Below are positions 50,902 through 59,156 of a stretch of 64,000 bases of DNA, piece after piece. The notes beneath the pieces are model-generated. The model was not told where the DNA came from, ran no database searches, and saw nothing but the letters and a program-made list of their open reading frames with translations. Within the stretch, counting starts at the first letter, position 1, and each line of letters starts with the position of its first letter. Origin of the DNA: Spiroplasma chinense (GTDB taxonomy: Bacteria > Bacillota_I > Bacilli_A > Mycoplasmatales > Mycoplasmataceae). The translations under genes and the position numbers were made by a program. The stretch spans positions 62,001-126,000 of the forward strand of contig NZ_CP043026.1 of the NCBI RefSeq assembly GCF_008086545.1. The letters run 5' to 3'.

Positions 50902-51834
50902 ATGAAAAAGCTAACTTTAAATAAAATAATAAAAGCATTTGATCTTGAAGTTGTCTGTGGAAAAGACAAGATAGATAATGTAATTGAAGTTTATGGATTA
51001 AATAGAGCTGGGCTAGAGCTGACAGGTTATTATGAAAAAGGTGAAAAATCACATAGATTAATACTAATGTCAACAAAAGAATATAGCTACATTATGAACT
51101 TTGATGAAGAAGTAAGAAGAGAACGTTATAAAAACCTTTTACAAAAAAATATACCAGGACTTATCACTACTGCTAAGTTTAGAGATGAATTGTTATTTAA
51201 AGTTGGTGAAGAACTTGGAATGCCAATTTTAAGAACAGCTGCAGAATCAACAAGTGATTTTACAAAGGATGTTTTAGATTTATTTGATAATTATTTTGCT
51301 CCACAAATTGAGTTACATGCTTCATTTGTTAACATTTTCGGAAAAGGAGTATTATTAGTGGGTGAATCTGGTATTGGGAAATCAGAACTTGCAGTGGACC
51401 TTGTAAAACAAAACCACTTATTTGTTGGGGATGACAGAATTGTTGTAACCAAAAAAGCAGGTTACTTGTACGGAAAGAGTCATGAAATTTTAAAAAATCT
51501 TGTAGAAGTTAGAGGGATTGGAATAATTGATATTTCAAAAACTAATGGATACAAAGTTATTATGGAAGAGTCACCAGTTGACATGGTAATTGAACTTTCT
51601 ATGTTTAAAAAAGACGGTGTTGATGATTCAGAAAGATTGGGAAGAAACTTTGGAACTTACTCAATACTTGGAATGCAATTACCTTACATTAAAATTCCTG
51701 TAGCATCAGGAAGAAACATACAAACAATTATTGAAACAGCTGTTGCTAAATTAAAAATTACTCAAAGTGGTTTATATGAAGATGACACTAAACTATTAAC
51801 AGACAGATTTAGAGAGTTTGCAGAAAATGAATAA
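50902..51834 (+). CDS. hprK: HPr kinase/phosphorylase
   Basis: 310 aa, typical. It phosphorylates HPr at Ser46 and reverses it, linking PTS activity to carbon status. Start ATG 50902 after GTGAGGT. P-loop GESGIGKS at residues 154-161, conserved VGDDRIVV, family signature EVRGIGIIDI, and the C-terminal VASGRNIQTIIETAV region. It overlaps lgt by 8 bases (ATGAATAA), giving the conserved hprK-lgt pair of low-GC Gram positives. Confidence 0.97.
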   Translation: MKKLTLNKIIKAFDLEVVCGKDKIDNVIEVYGLNRAGLELTGYYEKGEKSHRLILMSTKEYSYIMNFDEEVRRERYKNLLQKNIPGLITTAKFRDELLFKVGEELGMPILRTAAESTSDFTKDVLDLFDNYFAPQIELHASFVNIFGKGVLLVGESGIGKSELAVDLVKQNHLFVGDDRIVVTKKAGYLYGKSHEILKNLVEVRGIGIIDISKTNGYKVIMEESPVDMVIELSMFKKDGVDDSERLGRNFGTYSILGMQLPYIKIPVASGRNIQTIIETAVAKLKITQSGLYEDDTKLLTDRFREFAENE

Positions 51835-53182
51835 TTTTTTAACAGACAATCCGTATTGAGAAGCACAAACTGATAGCCTCTCTTTTATGTACTCAATTTT
51901 AATGTTTATTGGTGTTCTTGCAGTTATTATTGCATCAACTGTAAAATTAGTTATTAAAAAAGTACCATTAAAAGATTTTATGAATTCAATTTACATAATA
52001 ATTCCAACTGGAGTTATGGGTGGTTCAATATTTGGTAAACTTGGAACGGGAGTTCCAATATATCAAATATTTTATATTTGAGAACCAGGTATGAGTATTT
52101 TTGGGGCATTAGTTTGTGGAGTAACTGGTGGTTTTGCCTGACTTTATTCAAGAAGAACAGTTACTAAAATTTCTATGTGAGTTTATGCGGATGCTATGCT
52201 TCCAAATGTTTTATTAGGACAATCTATTGGTAGATGAGGAAACTTGTTTAATCACGAAATTTTAGGAAAAGATACTGACATTACAAAATGACAATGACTT
52301 CCTGATTGAGTTTGACAAAGATTCTTTTACTTTTATAATCCAGAAACTGGAGAAGCTTATACTTCAATAGTTTATAAACAACCTTTGTTTTTAATTGAAT
52401 CAATGTTAACTTTAACAAGTTGAGTTTTAATTACTTTTGTAATTGCAAATTTAGGTAAATGGTTTAGTAAAAAACCTTGAAAAGTAAACCCAAATAAATA
52501 CCCTGTGAAAATAGCCTTGCCATTTGAAGATATAATAACTTCAGAGACTTATGTTGAATTAAAATATAAAAAACTTACAAACCAAAACGGAGTTGAGGTT
52601 TATAAGTTTTCAAAACAACAAGCATGATTAAAAGCTTATTTTGCATATGAAGCACCAGTTAAAGAAGCTGAGTTATTGCAAAATAAGATAGATACACATA
52701 AAGGTATGTGGTTGATGGATGTCGAAAAAAGAAAAAATATAAAATTTAAATTAAATAATGAAATTGAAAAACTAAAATTAAGATTAAAAAATAACAAAAT
52801 TAGCAAAGAAGAATACAAATTAAAAGTTAAAGAATTAAAAAAAGAAGCTAAAACAGAACTAAAACCAATTAAAGCTTCTAGTTTTAAAAACTTTATGACT
52901 TTAGATAGCAAAGAATTATATAAATTAAACAACCCTGAGAATTATTTTGTAATTCATAGTGGAGTTTTAGCATCTTGTTATGTCATAATTTATTCTATAA
53001 TTAGAATTATATTAGATTCCTTTAGAACACGTTATGAACTTGCATTTAAGTGACATCCAGCTTTAAACTACATGTCACTTACAGGTATTCTTATTCTTGG
53101 AATTTTATTATTGGTATGTGCACAATTTGTTGCACCAAAAAAATGGAGAGAAGAAGGTTGACTATATGAAAAATCATACTAA
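51827..53182 (+). CDS. lgt: Prolipoprotein diacylglyceryl transferase, divergent copy (lgt1)
   Basis: 451 aa, far longer than the usual 270-300. Transfers diacylglycerol to the lipobox Cys of prelipoproteins in the membrane. The Lgt signature is present (GRWGNLFNHEILG), but the conserved S-x-HGG motif reads SIFGAL: Phe92 stands where the catalytically important His is expected. Between the sixth and last helices is a charged insertion of about 170 residues with a Lys/Glu coiled coil (EKLKLRLKNNKISKEEYKLK). UGA Trp codons are frequent. Start ATG 51827 overlaps hprK. A second copy is at 54857. Confidence 0.85.
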
Positions 53183-54098
53183 TACAGATCACGATATCAT
53201 AATTGCAGGAGCAGGTCCTGCAGGATTAACTGCAGGAATTTATGCAGGAAGAGCAGGATTAAATGTTTTAATTCTTGAAAAAGAAGCACCAGGGGGAAAA
53301 GTAATTAAAACTGGAGAAATTGAAAACTATCCTGGTTTTACAAACATTAATGGACCAGACTTGGCTATGAACTTTTACGAACAAGCAATGGCTATGGGAG
53401 CACAACTTGAATACTCAGGACTTAAACAATTTGATAAAGTTGATGATATTTTCAAAGTGTCACTTGAAAACGGAAAAGAAATAACATCAAAAGCTTTAAT
53501 AATTGCAACTGGAACAAAAGAAAACCTACTTGGAGTACCAGGTGAAGGTGATCTTTATGGTAAAGGTGTATCTTATTGTGCTGTTTGTGATGGAAGTTTC
53601 TACAAAGAAATGCCAGTTGCAGTAGTTGGTGGTGGATATTCAGCTGTTGAAGAAGCTATCTTTTTAACAAGATTTGCATCAAAAGTATACTTAATCCACA
53701 GAAGAGAAGAATTTAGAGTTGATAATAAAACTTTAGATAAAGCAAAGTCAAATCCAAAAATTGAATTCATTTTAAATACTACTGTTGAAAAAATTAATGG
53801 ATCTAATAAAGTTGAAAGTGTTGATATCATTAATTTAAATGGTGAAAAAACAAACTTAACAGTTGATGCAATTTTCCCATTTATTGGTCAATACCCAATA
53901 ACTGAATTTATCAATCACAAAGATATATTAAATGATGAAAGACACATTAAAGCTGATGAAAACATGAAAACTTCAGTTGAAGGTTTATTTGTTGCAGGTG
54001 ATGTAAGAGTTACACCATTTAGACAAATAGCTACAGCTGTAAGTGACGGGGCATTGGCCGGTCAAAATGCTGTATATTACATTGAAAATCTAGACTAA
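53166..54098 (+). CDS. trxB: Thioredoxin reductase
   Basis: 310 aa. NADPH/FAD enzyme that reduces thioredoxin. FAD motif GAGPAGLTAGIYAGRAG near the N-terminus, redox pair C138-A-V-C141-DG, NADP motif VVGGGYSAVEEA, and the C-terminal GLFVAGDVR then QIATAVSDGALAG. Start ATG 53166 follows GAAGAAGGTTG and overlaps the end of lgt1 by 17 bases; upstream in-frame codons are inside lgt1. Confidence 0.96.
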   Translation: MKNHTNTDHDIIIAGAGPAGLTAGIYAGRAGLNVLILEKEAPGGKVIKTGEIENYPGFTNINGPDLAMNFYEQAMAMGAQLEYSGLKQFDKVDDIFKVSLENGKEITSKALIIATGTKENLLGVPGEGDLYGKGVSYCAVCDGSFYKEMPVAVVGGGYSAVEEAIFLTRFASKVYLIHRREEFRVDNKTLDKAKSNPKIEFILNTTVEKINGSNKVESVDIINLNGEKTNLTVDAIFPFIGQYPITEFINHKDILNDERHIKADENMKTSVEGLFVAGDVRVTPFRQIATAVSDGALAGQNAVYYIENLD

Positions 54099-54149
54099 TA
54101 ATTACCAATATTGCTAAAAAAGTATCACACAAAATAATGCTAATCGTTA

Positions 54150-54158
54150 TGTTATAAT
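54150..54158 (+). promoter_or_regulatory. Extended -10 promoter downstream of trxB
   Basis: TGTTATAAT (54150-54158): TGn plus a perfect TATAAT. It would give a leader of about 110 bases ahead of the 27-codon frame at 54278. Confidence 0.5.
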
Positions 54159-54277
54159 CAAAATGAAGTTATGTGGGATAAAAGTTTAGGAAGAAGACAA
54201 ATATTTAACAATATCAAAAAGAAGAATACAATCATATAAAAATCTATCTCTTTAACTTTTTGAATGGGGTTAAAAAA

Positions 54278-54361
54278 ATGAAAAAAAACAAAATATTTAG
54301 ATATTCTAGTAAATACAAAACCATAGTAACAAAAAATTATGGGAGATATAATGGAAAGTAA
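54278..54361 (+). CDS. Possible 27-aa leader peptide
   Basis: ATG 54278 after TGGGGTT; translates MKKNKIFRYSSKYKTIVTKNYGRYNGK, written here as a basic peptide starting MKKNKIFRYSSK and ending NYGRYNGK. Its end overlaps the start of the 54351 gene by 11 bases, so translation of one could affect the other. It may equally be chance. Confidence 0.3.
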   Translation: MKKNKIFRYSSKYKTIVTKNYGRYNGK

Positions 54362-54755
54362 AAAGACACCTATAATTGTTTTTTTAATTCTATGTTCTGT
54401 TATACTGCTTCCATTTTCAATTATGTTTCTTGTTGCAATTTTTATAGGTATTGCTTTGTTCTTTGACGATGTTGTTGTTACAGGAGATACTTGAATAGTA
54501 CAATATATTTATATTGCTTCTACTTTAATAATAATTCAACTTATATTTAACGTTATAGTTTGTTCATTGTTTTTAAAGTTTGACAATAATAATAAAATAA
54601 TGACAAATATCTTTATTTTTTGAAATTTATTAAGTATATATTCAATGCCTTTCTATTTTTTATTTGCAGGTTTTGCAATATATTTCCTTGTAAGCAAGAA
54701 AAAATTATTTCAAAAACAAGATAATGAATTGCAGCAACAAAATGCATATTTTTAA
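54351..54755 (+). CDS. Small membrane protein, unknown
   Basis: 134 aa. ATG 54351 after TGGGAGAT. Three or four helices: IIVFLILCSVILLPFSIMFL and VAIFIGIALFF, YIYIASTLIIIQLIFNVIVC, and NLLSIYSMPFYFLFAGFAIYFLV, with an acidic DDVVVTGD loop between the first and second pairs and a Gln-rich end (QKQDNELQQQNAYF). UGA Trp twice. Family not recognised. Confidence 0.6.
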
Positions 54756-54822
54756 AAAAGCTCTTAAAAATTCTTCGTGATATTGCAAATATCATTAGAG
54801 TATATGAGGAGTTTTTTTTATT
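54756..54822 (+). terminator. Probable terminator before lgt2
   Basis: The AAAAAAGCTC region near 54756 can pair with GGAGTTTTTTTT near 54810-54820, enclosing a perfect GATATT-GCA-AATATC hairpin, and ends in a T run. Confidence 0.5.
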
Positions 54823-54856
54823 TGTGTTAAAATTTTATAAGTAAGAGGTGAAGATT

Positions 54857-56236
54857 ATGGAGTGATGAGAAGCGGGTTGGTTCATAAATAATGAAAGTAA
54901 TCGTAATGATCATTGAACAATTTATGACAACTATGGTTTCGTTCACGTTTACGCGCTAACAATGTCGTTAGGTGTAATTGTTGCAATATTACTTGCAATG
55001 TGAAAATTATGAAGAAAAGGAATTAGTTTACAAGAAATTATGTATGGTGCTGCAATTGCAGTTCCAGCTGGATTATTTGGAGCTAGTTTCTTTGGAAAAT
55101 TAAATGCCCAAGGAGTTGGGTCAAATGCAGGAGGGGCTAAATTCTTTGGTCTATTTGCATTTTGAGAGGCTGGAATGTCAATACATGGTGCAATTCTAGC
55201 TGGAGCATTTGCTGGAATAGTTATTTTCTACTTCTTTGGTAGAAAAACAAAGGTTTCAGTATTGGTATATATGGATTGTATTTTACCAAGTATATTAATA
55301 AGTCAAGCGATTGGTAGATGAGGAAACTTCTTCAACCACGAGATTTTTGGAAGACCTGTAGGGACTTATGAATCAAGTGCATTAAGTTGATTACCAAATT
55401 GAATTCGTGATAATGTTACTTTTACATATGGTGGACCACAAGGACAAGTAATTAATGGAATTACTATGCAAAATGGAGTTGATTATGTAATGCAACCATT
55501 ATTCTTGGTGGAATGTTTAAGTTTTGTAGCAGCTTGATTAATAATAACTTTCTTAATTCCTGGAATTGGAAAATGAATTAGTAAAAAACCTTGAAAAATT
55601 CATCCAGATAAATACTCTTTTGATTTAAAATATTCATTTAAAAGAGCATTTGGTGGAACAAAAGAAGAAGGTAAATTAACTTATACTGAAATTTGAAATA
55701 AAGCATTTTATAGAAATGTAAATGTAGAGTGAGTTGAAAAATACAATAAAGAAGTAAACTCAATTGAAGGTAAAAATAAATTTATTAAACGTTGAAAACA
55801 AGGGCAATTCTTAGCACAAGCTAATAACCCTGATAACTACAAAATTATTAAATGTGGTGTGGAAGCAGGAGCTTACTTCTTCTTCTGAAATCTAGTAAGA
55901 TTCTCACTAGAACTTACAAGACCAAAAGACCACTTGTTCTTAAACTACTTACCAACAGCGTCATACACACTTGTTGGTCTAACAATGGTTGGAGGAGTAA
56001 TATTTGCATTGGTATCACAATTTGTGTTACCAAACCTAACAAGAGTTCCTGGTTATTATTATGAAAAACAATATTTCTATACTGAAGAGGCTATAGAAAA
56101 AGAATTTGGATCAAAAAGATCAAAAGAACTTAGTGAAGAAAAAGCAAAAGCATTAGCAGAAAAAGAAAGACAAAAAGAAGCTAAAGCTAAAGAAAAACTT
56201 GAAAAGTTAAAACAAAAAGAACAAAGAGATTTTTAG
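54857..56236 (+). CDS. lgt: Prolipoprotein diacylglyceryl transferase (lgt2)
   Basis: 459 aa. ATG 54857 follows AAGAGGTGAAG. So many UGA Trp codons that no long standard-code frame exists. It keeps the full catalytic pattern: SIHGAI with His110 and GRWGNFFNHEIFG, followed by RP. Like lgt1 it has an insertion in the second half and a C-terminal cytoplasmic Lys/Glu/Ala helix (KALAEKERQKEAKAKEKLEK). As the copy with the intact His, it is the more likely main lipoprotein diacylglyceryl transferase. whiA follows 30 bases later. Confidence 0.88.
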
Positions 56237-56266
56237 ACAAATAGAATATAAGAAAAGGTGAAGATA

Positions 56267-57205
56267 ATGTCGTTTGCAAGAGAAGTAAAAGAGGAAATTT
56301 TAAACCATACTTTCTCTCAAGAACAAGCAAAAGCTCTTTTATGTGGTTTTATTAAATATAATGGAGAACTTATTTTTACAAATAAGGGTTTTGCTTTAAA
56401 ATTAACTTCAACTTCAAATAACATCATTAGAAAGATATTTTCACTATTAAAAGAGATATACTCAGGAAATATCGACATATCAATTGTACAAACACAGAAA
56501 TTAAATAGAGACAAAGTTTATGAATTAGTGCTGACTGACAATATTCAAGAATTTTTAGCAAAAAACTATATCTATGACATAGGTAATAATGTTAAAATTA
56601 TAGAGATTAATTTAAAAAATGACCACGATAATAGTTTGGTAAGAGCATATATTTCTGGAGTGTTTATTGCGATTGGCAGCGTAAACAGCCCTGAAACTAC
56701 CAACTATCATTTGGAATTTCAAACAAAAGAGCTTGAGTCGGCAAACTATCTTAAAGAAATATTAAACAGCTTTGAGTTTGATTTTAAAGTGATCAACAAA
56801 CGTACAAAGTATATATGTTATGCTAAAAAATCCTTAGTTGTTTCAGATTTTTTGAAATTTGTTGATGCTTCAAGAGCAGTTATGAAATTTGAAACTACAA
56901 GAATCAATAGAGATGTTAGTAATAACGTCAATAGGATGATGAATATTGACATATATAACCAGCAAAAAACCTTATCTGCAGGTTCTCAGCAAGTTAAAGA
57001 AATAGAACTCATTATGGAAAAGCGACTCTTTAATGAACTTTCAGAAAAAGCTCAAAAACTAGCGACAATACGATTAGCAAATCGAGATGCATCATATTCT
57101 GAATTAGAGTTGATGATGAACGAAACAGGAATCGCGATTACAAAGTCGGGAATTAGTAATCTGTTTAAAATTATAAAAAAATTAGCAGAAAGCATTGGTG
57201 ACTAA
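56267..57205 (+). CDS. whiA: WhiA-family DNA-binding protein
   Basis: 312 aa. Start ATG 56267 with AAAAGGTGAAG upstream. N-terminal FAREVKEEI motif, a LAGLIDADG-like fold in the middle (AYISGVFIAIGSVNSPETTNYHLEF, written as AYISGVFIAIG then SVNSPETTNYHLEF), and a C-terminal helix-turn-helix (LATIRLANRDASYSELELM and GIAITKSGISNLFKII). In Firmicutes WhiA influences division and chromosome segregation; no sporulation role is possible here. trxB-lgt-whiA grouping is conserved in low-GC Gram positives. Confidence 0.93.
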   Translation: MSFAREVKEEILNHTFSQEQAKALLCGFIKYNGELIFTNKGFALKLTSTSNNIIRKIFSLLKEIYSGNIDISIVQTQKLNRDKVYELVLTDNIQEFLAKNYIYDIGNNVKIIEINLKNDHDNSLVRAYISGVFIAIGSVNSPETTNYHLEFQTKELESANYLKEILNSFEFDFKVINKRTKYICYAKKSLVVSDFLKFVDASRAVMKFETTRINRDVSNNVNRMMNIDIYNQQKTLSAGSQQVKEIELIMEKRLFNELSEKAQKLATIRLANRDASYSELELMMNETGIAITKSGISNLFKIIKKLAESIGD

Positions 57206-57206
57206 T

Positions 57207-57428
57207 ATGAAAAAAAACGATGTTATTGCTATATTCAGTCAAAATATGAAACTAATAAGAATAAAAAAAGAGATGACTCAAGAAGAACTAAGTTTTAAAT
57301 CTGGTTTGCACAGAAACTATATTTCAGATACTGAAAGAGGAAGAAGAAATATATCACTAAAAGCAGCAGAAAAAATAGCTGAAGGTCTTGAAGTTGACTT
57401 AAAAGAATTATTCTTAGCAATCGATTAA
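57207..57428 (+). CDS. XRE-family helix-turn-helix regulator
   Basis: 73 aa, little more than the HTH domain. Start ATG 57207, one base after the whiA stop, with GGTGA inside whiA. Helix-turn-helix spans residues 10-65 (MKLIRIKKEMTQEELSFKSG, then LHRNYISDTERGRRNISLKAAEKIA). The size and the ISDTERGRRNIS recognition segment resemble controller proteins of restriction-modification systems, but no such genes are in the window. Target unknown. Confidence 0.88.
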   Translation: MKKNDVIAIFSQNMKLIRIKKEMTQEELSFKSGLHRNYISDTERGRRNISLKAAEKIAEGLEVDLKELFLAID

Positions 57429-57456
57429 AAAATTCATGGACACATTTTATAGCAAA

Positions 57457-57488
57457 TAAAAACATCCTACTAGCAGGATGTTTTTTTT
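57457..57488. terminator. Bidirectional terminator
   Basis: AAAAACATCCT (57457-57467) pairs with AGGATGTTTTT (57474-57484), loop ACTAGC, flanked by A and T runs; serves both the HTH gene and the convergent rhodanese-like gene. Confidence 0.85.
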
Positions 57489-57882
57489 AATATATAACTA
57501 CTTTTGAGATTCTATCAACTTCTGGTTTTTCCATTAAAGCAGGATAGTTTGCATAAAGTAAGTATGTTTTAAACCCTTTTCTTTTAAGAGTTCTATAGAT
57601 ATCTAAGTTGCTTCTATAGTTTTGGTTTAAAATCAAAGTTTTTTTCTTTTTATCCATTTTTCTATAATAGTTAAAACTAAAACTTGTATGAGGGATATTT
57701 ATTGTGCCTTCAATATGATGTTCCTCATAAGACAACTTATTTCTAAGATCAATAACTTGTCATTTGTTACTTTTTAAGATTTTAAAAAGTTTTCTTTCTG
57801 ATTTAGTTTTGAATCTCTTTTTAAAAGAATTACTTTTAAAAAGAGTGTCAATTAATTTGAAAACATATTCTAGTCATTGCAT
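57487..57882 (-). CDS. Rhodanese-like protein lacking the active-site cysteine
   Basis: 131 aa. Minus-strand ATG 57882 follows TAGGTGAT; translation MQWLEYVFKLIDTLF then a Lys-rich linker and the rhodanese fold: WQVIDLRNKLSYEEHHIEGTINIP (shown as WQVIDLRN and EEHHIEGTINIP), then LILNQNYRSN where an active rhodanese has a Cys loop, then LKRKGFKTYLLY. The Cys is replaced, so sulfur transfer is unlikely; a binding or regulatory role is inferred. Two UGA Trp codons precede the fold. Confidence 0.8.
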
Positions 57883-57999
57883 CTATATCACCTAAAATAA
57901 ATTATAAACTAAATAGGTTAAAAGTCCTGTCATAAAAGTTTATAATTATATAGAACTTAGTAAAACTAAAAATATGAAGTATTAAGAATGGAGATAATT

Positions 58000-58389
58000 A
58001 TGTTATATTCAGATAAATTGTCCATTAAAGGAAAAGAGGTTTTGGATTTTTTAAGTGAAAGTCCAAAACCTGAAAAAGTTGAAGTAATTTTTAATGATGT
58101 AATTATAGAGATTGCGTATAGATTTTTAAAATCTGAAACGCCAGAAAAAAAAGACAAAAAAATATATGTGAAAAAAGCAAAAGTTGCAGAATTTAGAGTA
58201 TTTTTAAGACACTTTCTAGTAGAGGATAGTGATATTCCATTGAAAAAGTACACAAAAAAACATTATTTAAGAGCTGTTAATTTGTACTTTGCCAAGTTTA
58301 ATAAACTAGAAACTTTAGCATACAAAAAAAGATATGTAAGATTAAATATTTTTATGAGATTCTTTGAATCATTCACATTGATGTTTTAA
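58000..58389 (+). CDS. Unknown protein, first of a tandem paralog pair
   Basis: 129 aa. ATG 58000 preferred to ATG 57988 because the intervening GGAGAT forms the ribosome site. Charged, no transmembrane segment: LSIKGKEVLDFLSESPKPEK, VEVIFNDVIIEIAYRFLK, FRVFLRHFLVEDSDIPLKK, and an aromatic/basic C-terminus (RYVRLNIFMRFFESF). It shares these blocks in order with the next gene. Family not recognised. Confidence 0.65.
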   Translation: MLYSDKLSIKGKEVLDFLSESPKPEKVEVIFNDVIIEIAYRFLKSETPEKKDKKIYVKKAKVAEFRVFLRHFLVEDSDIPLKKYTKKHYLRAVNLYFAKFNKLETLAYKKRYVRLNIFMRFFESFTLMF

Positions 58390-58405
58390 AAAAAGGAAGA
58401 TTAAA

Positions 58406-58792
58406 TTGAAAAGAATAGATGAGTTAAATGACAAAGGACAAGAAATTTTAGAATTTCTTGAAAAAAAGCCAAAACCAAAAAAATGTAAAATTAAATTTGA
58501 GGATATATTATTAGAAATATCATATAGATTTTTAAAAGAGCAGGAATTTTCAAAGAAAAGATTGGGAGAATTTCGTAATAAAAAGAAGTTTAACGAATTT
58601 AAAGAATACCTCAAGAATTACCTAGTGAAAGATAGTGAGATTTTAAATGATATTATTGTAAAAAATTGTTATGGCAATGCACTGATTATAACTAACAATA
58701 ATTACGGATATATTGAAAAAACCGACTATCAAACAAGATATAATAGAAAAACATTTGCTGATTTTTTAGCAAATATATTTATATGATTTTAA
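58406..58792 (+). CDS. Unknown protein, second of a tandem paralog pair
   Basis: 128 aa. TTG start at 58406 with AAAGGAAGA 6 bases upstream, 16 bases after the first copy. Blocks matching the first copy: LNDKGQEILEFLEKKPKPKK, IKFEDILLEISYRFLKE, EFKEYLKNYLVKDSEI. The second half differs (NCYGNALIITNNNYGYIEKT). It ends with a UGA Trp (IFIWF). The clear divergence with conserved architecture suggests an old duplication. Function unknown. Confidence 0.6.
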
Positions 58793-58815
58793 AATTTATC
58801 ACTAATTCAAAAGTG

Positions 58816-58845
58816 TTGATTTTAGTGGTGAAATTATAGTATGAT
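58816..58845 (+). promoter_or_regulatory. Promoter of secG-rnr-smpB
   Basis: TTGATT (58816-58821), 18-base spacer, TATGAT (58840-58845), then GGAGG and the secG ATG. Confidence 0.55.
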
Positions 58846-58867
58846 TATAAAGATTGGAGGCGTGAAC

Positions 58868-59122
58868 ATGGGTGAATGAATAATACTTAGTATGGAAATA
58901 TCTGCATTGGTAGTGTCAATACTAATGATAATAGTTGGTATGATACAGAATAAATCATCACAAACTGGTTTAAGTGCCTTAAACGGGGGAAATGATGAAC
59001 TATTTTCCAACTCAAAAGAAAGAGGATTGGATAAAACTCTTTCAAACTGAATGTTTAGTTTGGGAATAATAATGTTTGTAATTACAATGACTATAGGTAT
59101 AGTAACAAACACTGTTTTATAA
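58868..59122 (+). CDS. secG: Protein translocase subunit SecG
   Basis: 84 aa with two helices: residues 8-26 (MEISALVVSILMIIVGMIQ) and 62-82 (WMFSLGIIMFVITMTIGIV), joined by the polar LSALNGGNDELF loop. This size and topology, the GLSAL-x-GG-x-x-E/D pattern, and position before rnr-smpB fit SecG. ATG 58868 follows TTGGAGGCG. It works with SecA and SecYE in export. Confidence 0.9.
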
Positions 59123-59156
59123 TAATGGTGTTTTTTTATTAGAAAAGAGAAATAAT

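Noticed and set aside
54857-56236. Apparent pseudogene upstream of whiA (no long standard-code frame)
   Set aside because: With UGA as Trp it is a complete 459-aa Lgt with intact signature.
57207-57428. Restriction-modification system
   Set aside because: Only a controller-like HTH protein is present; no methylase or nuclease gene lies in the window.
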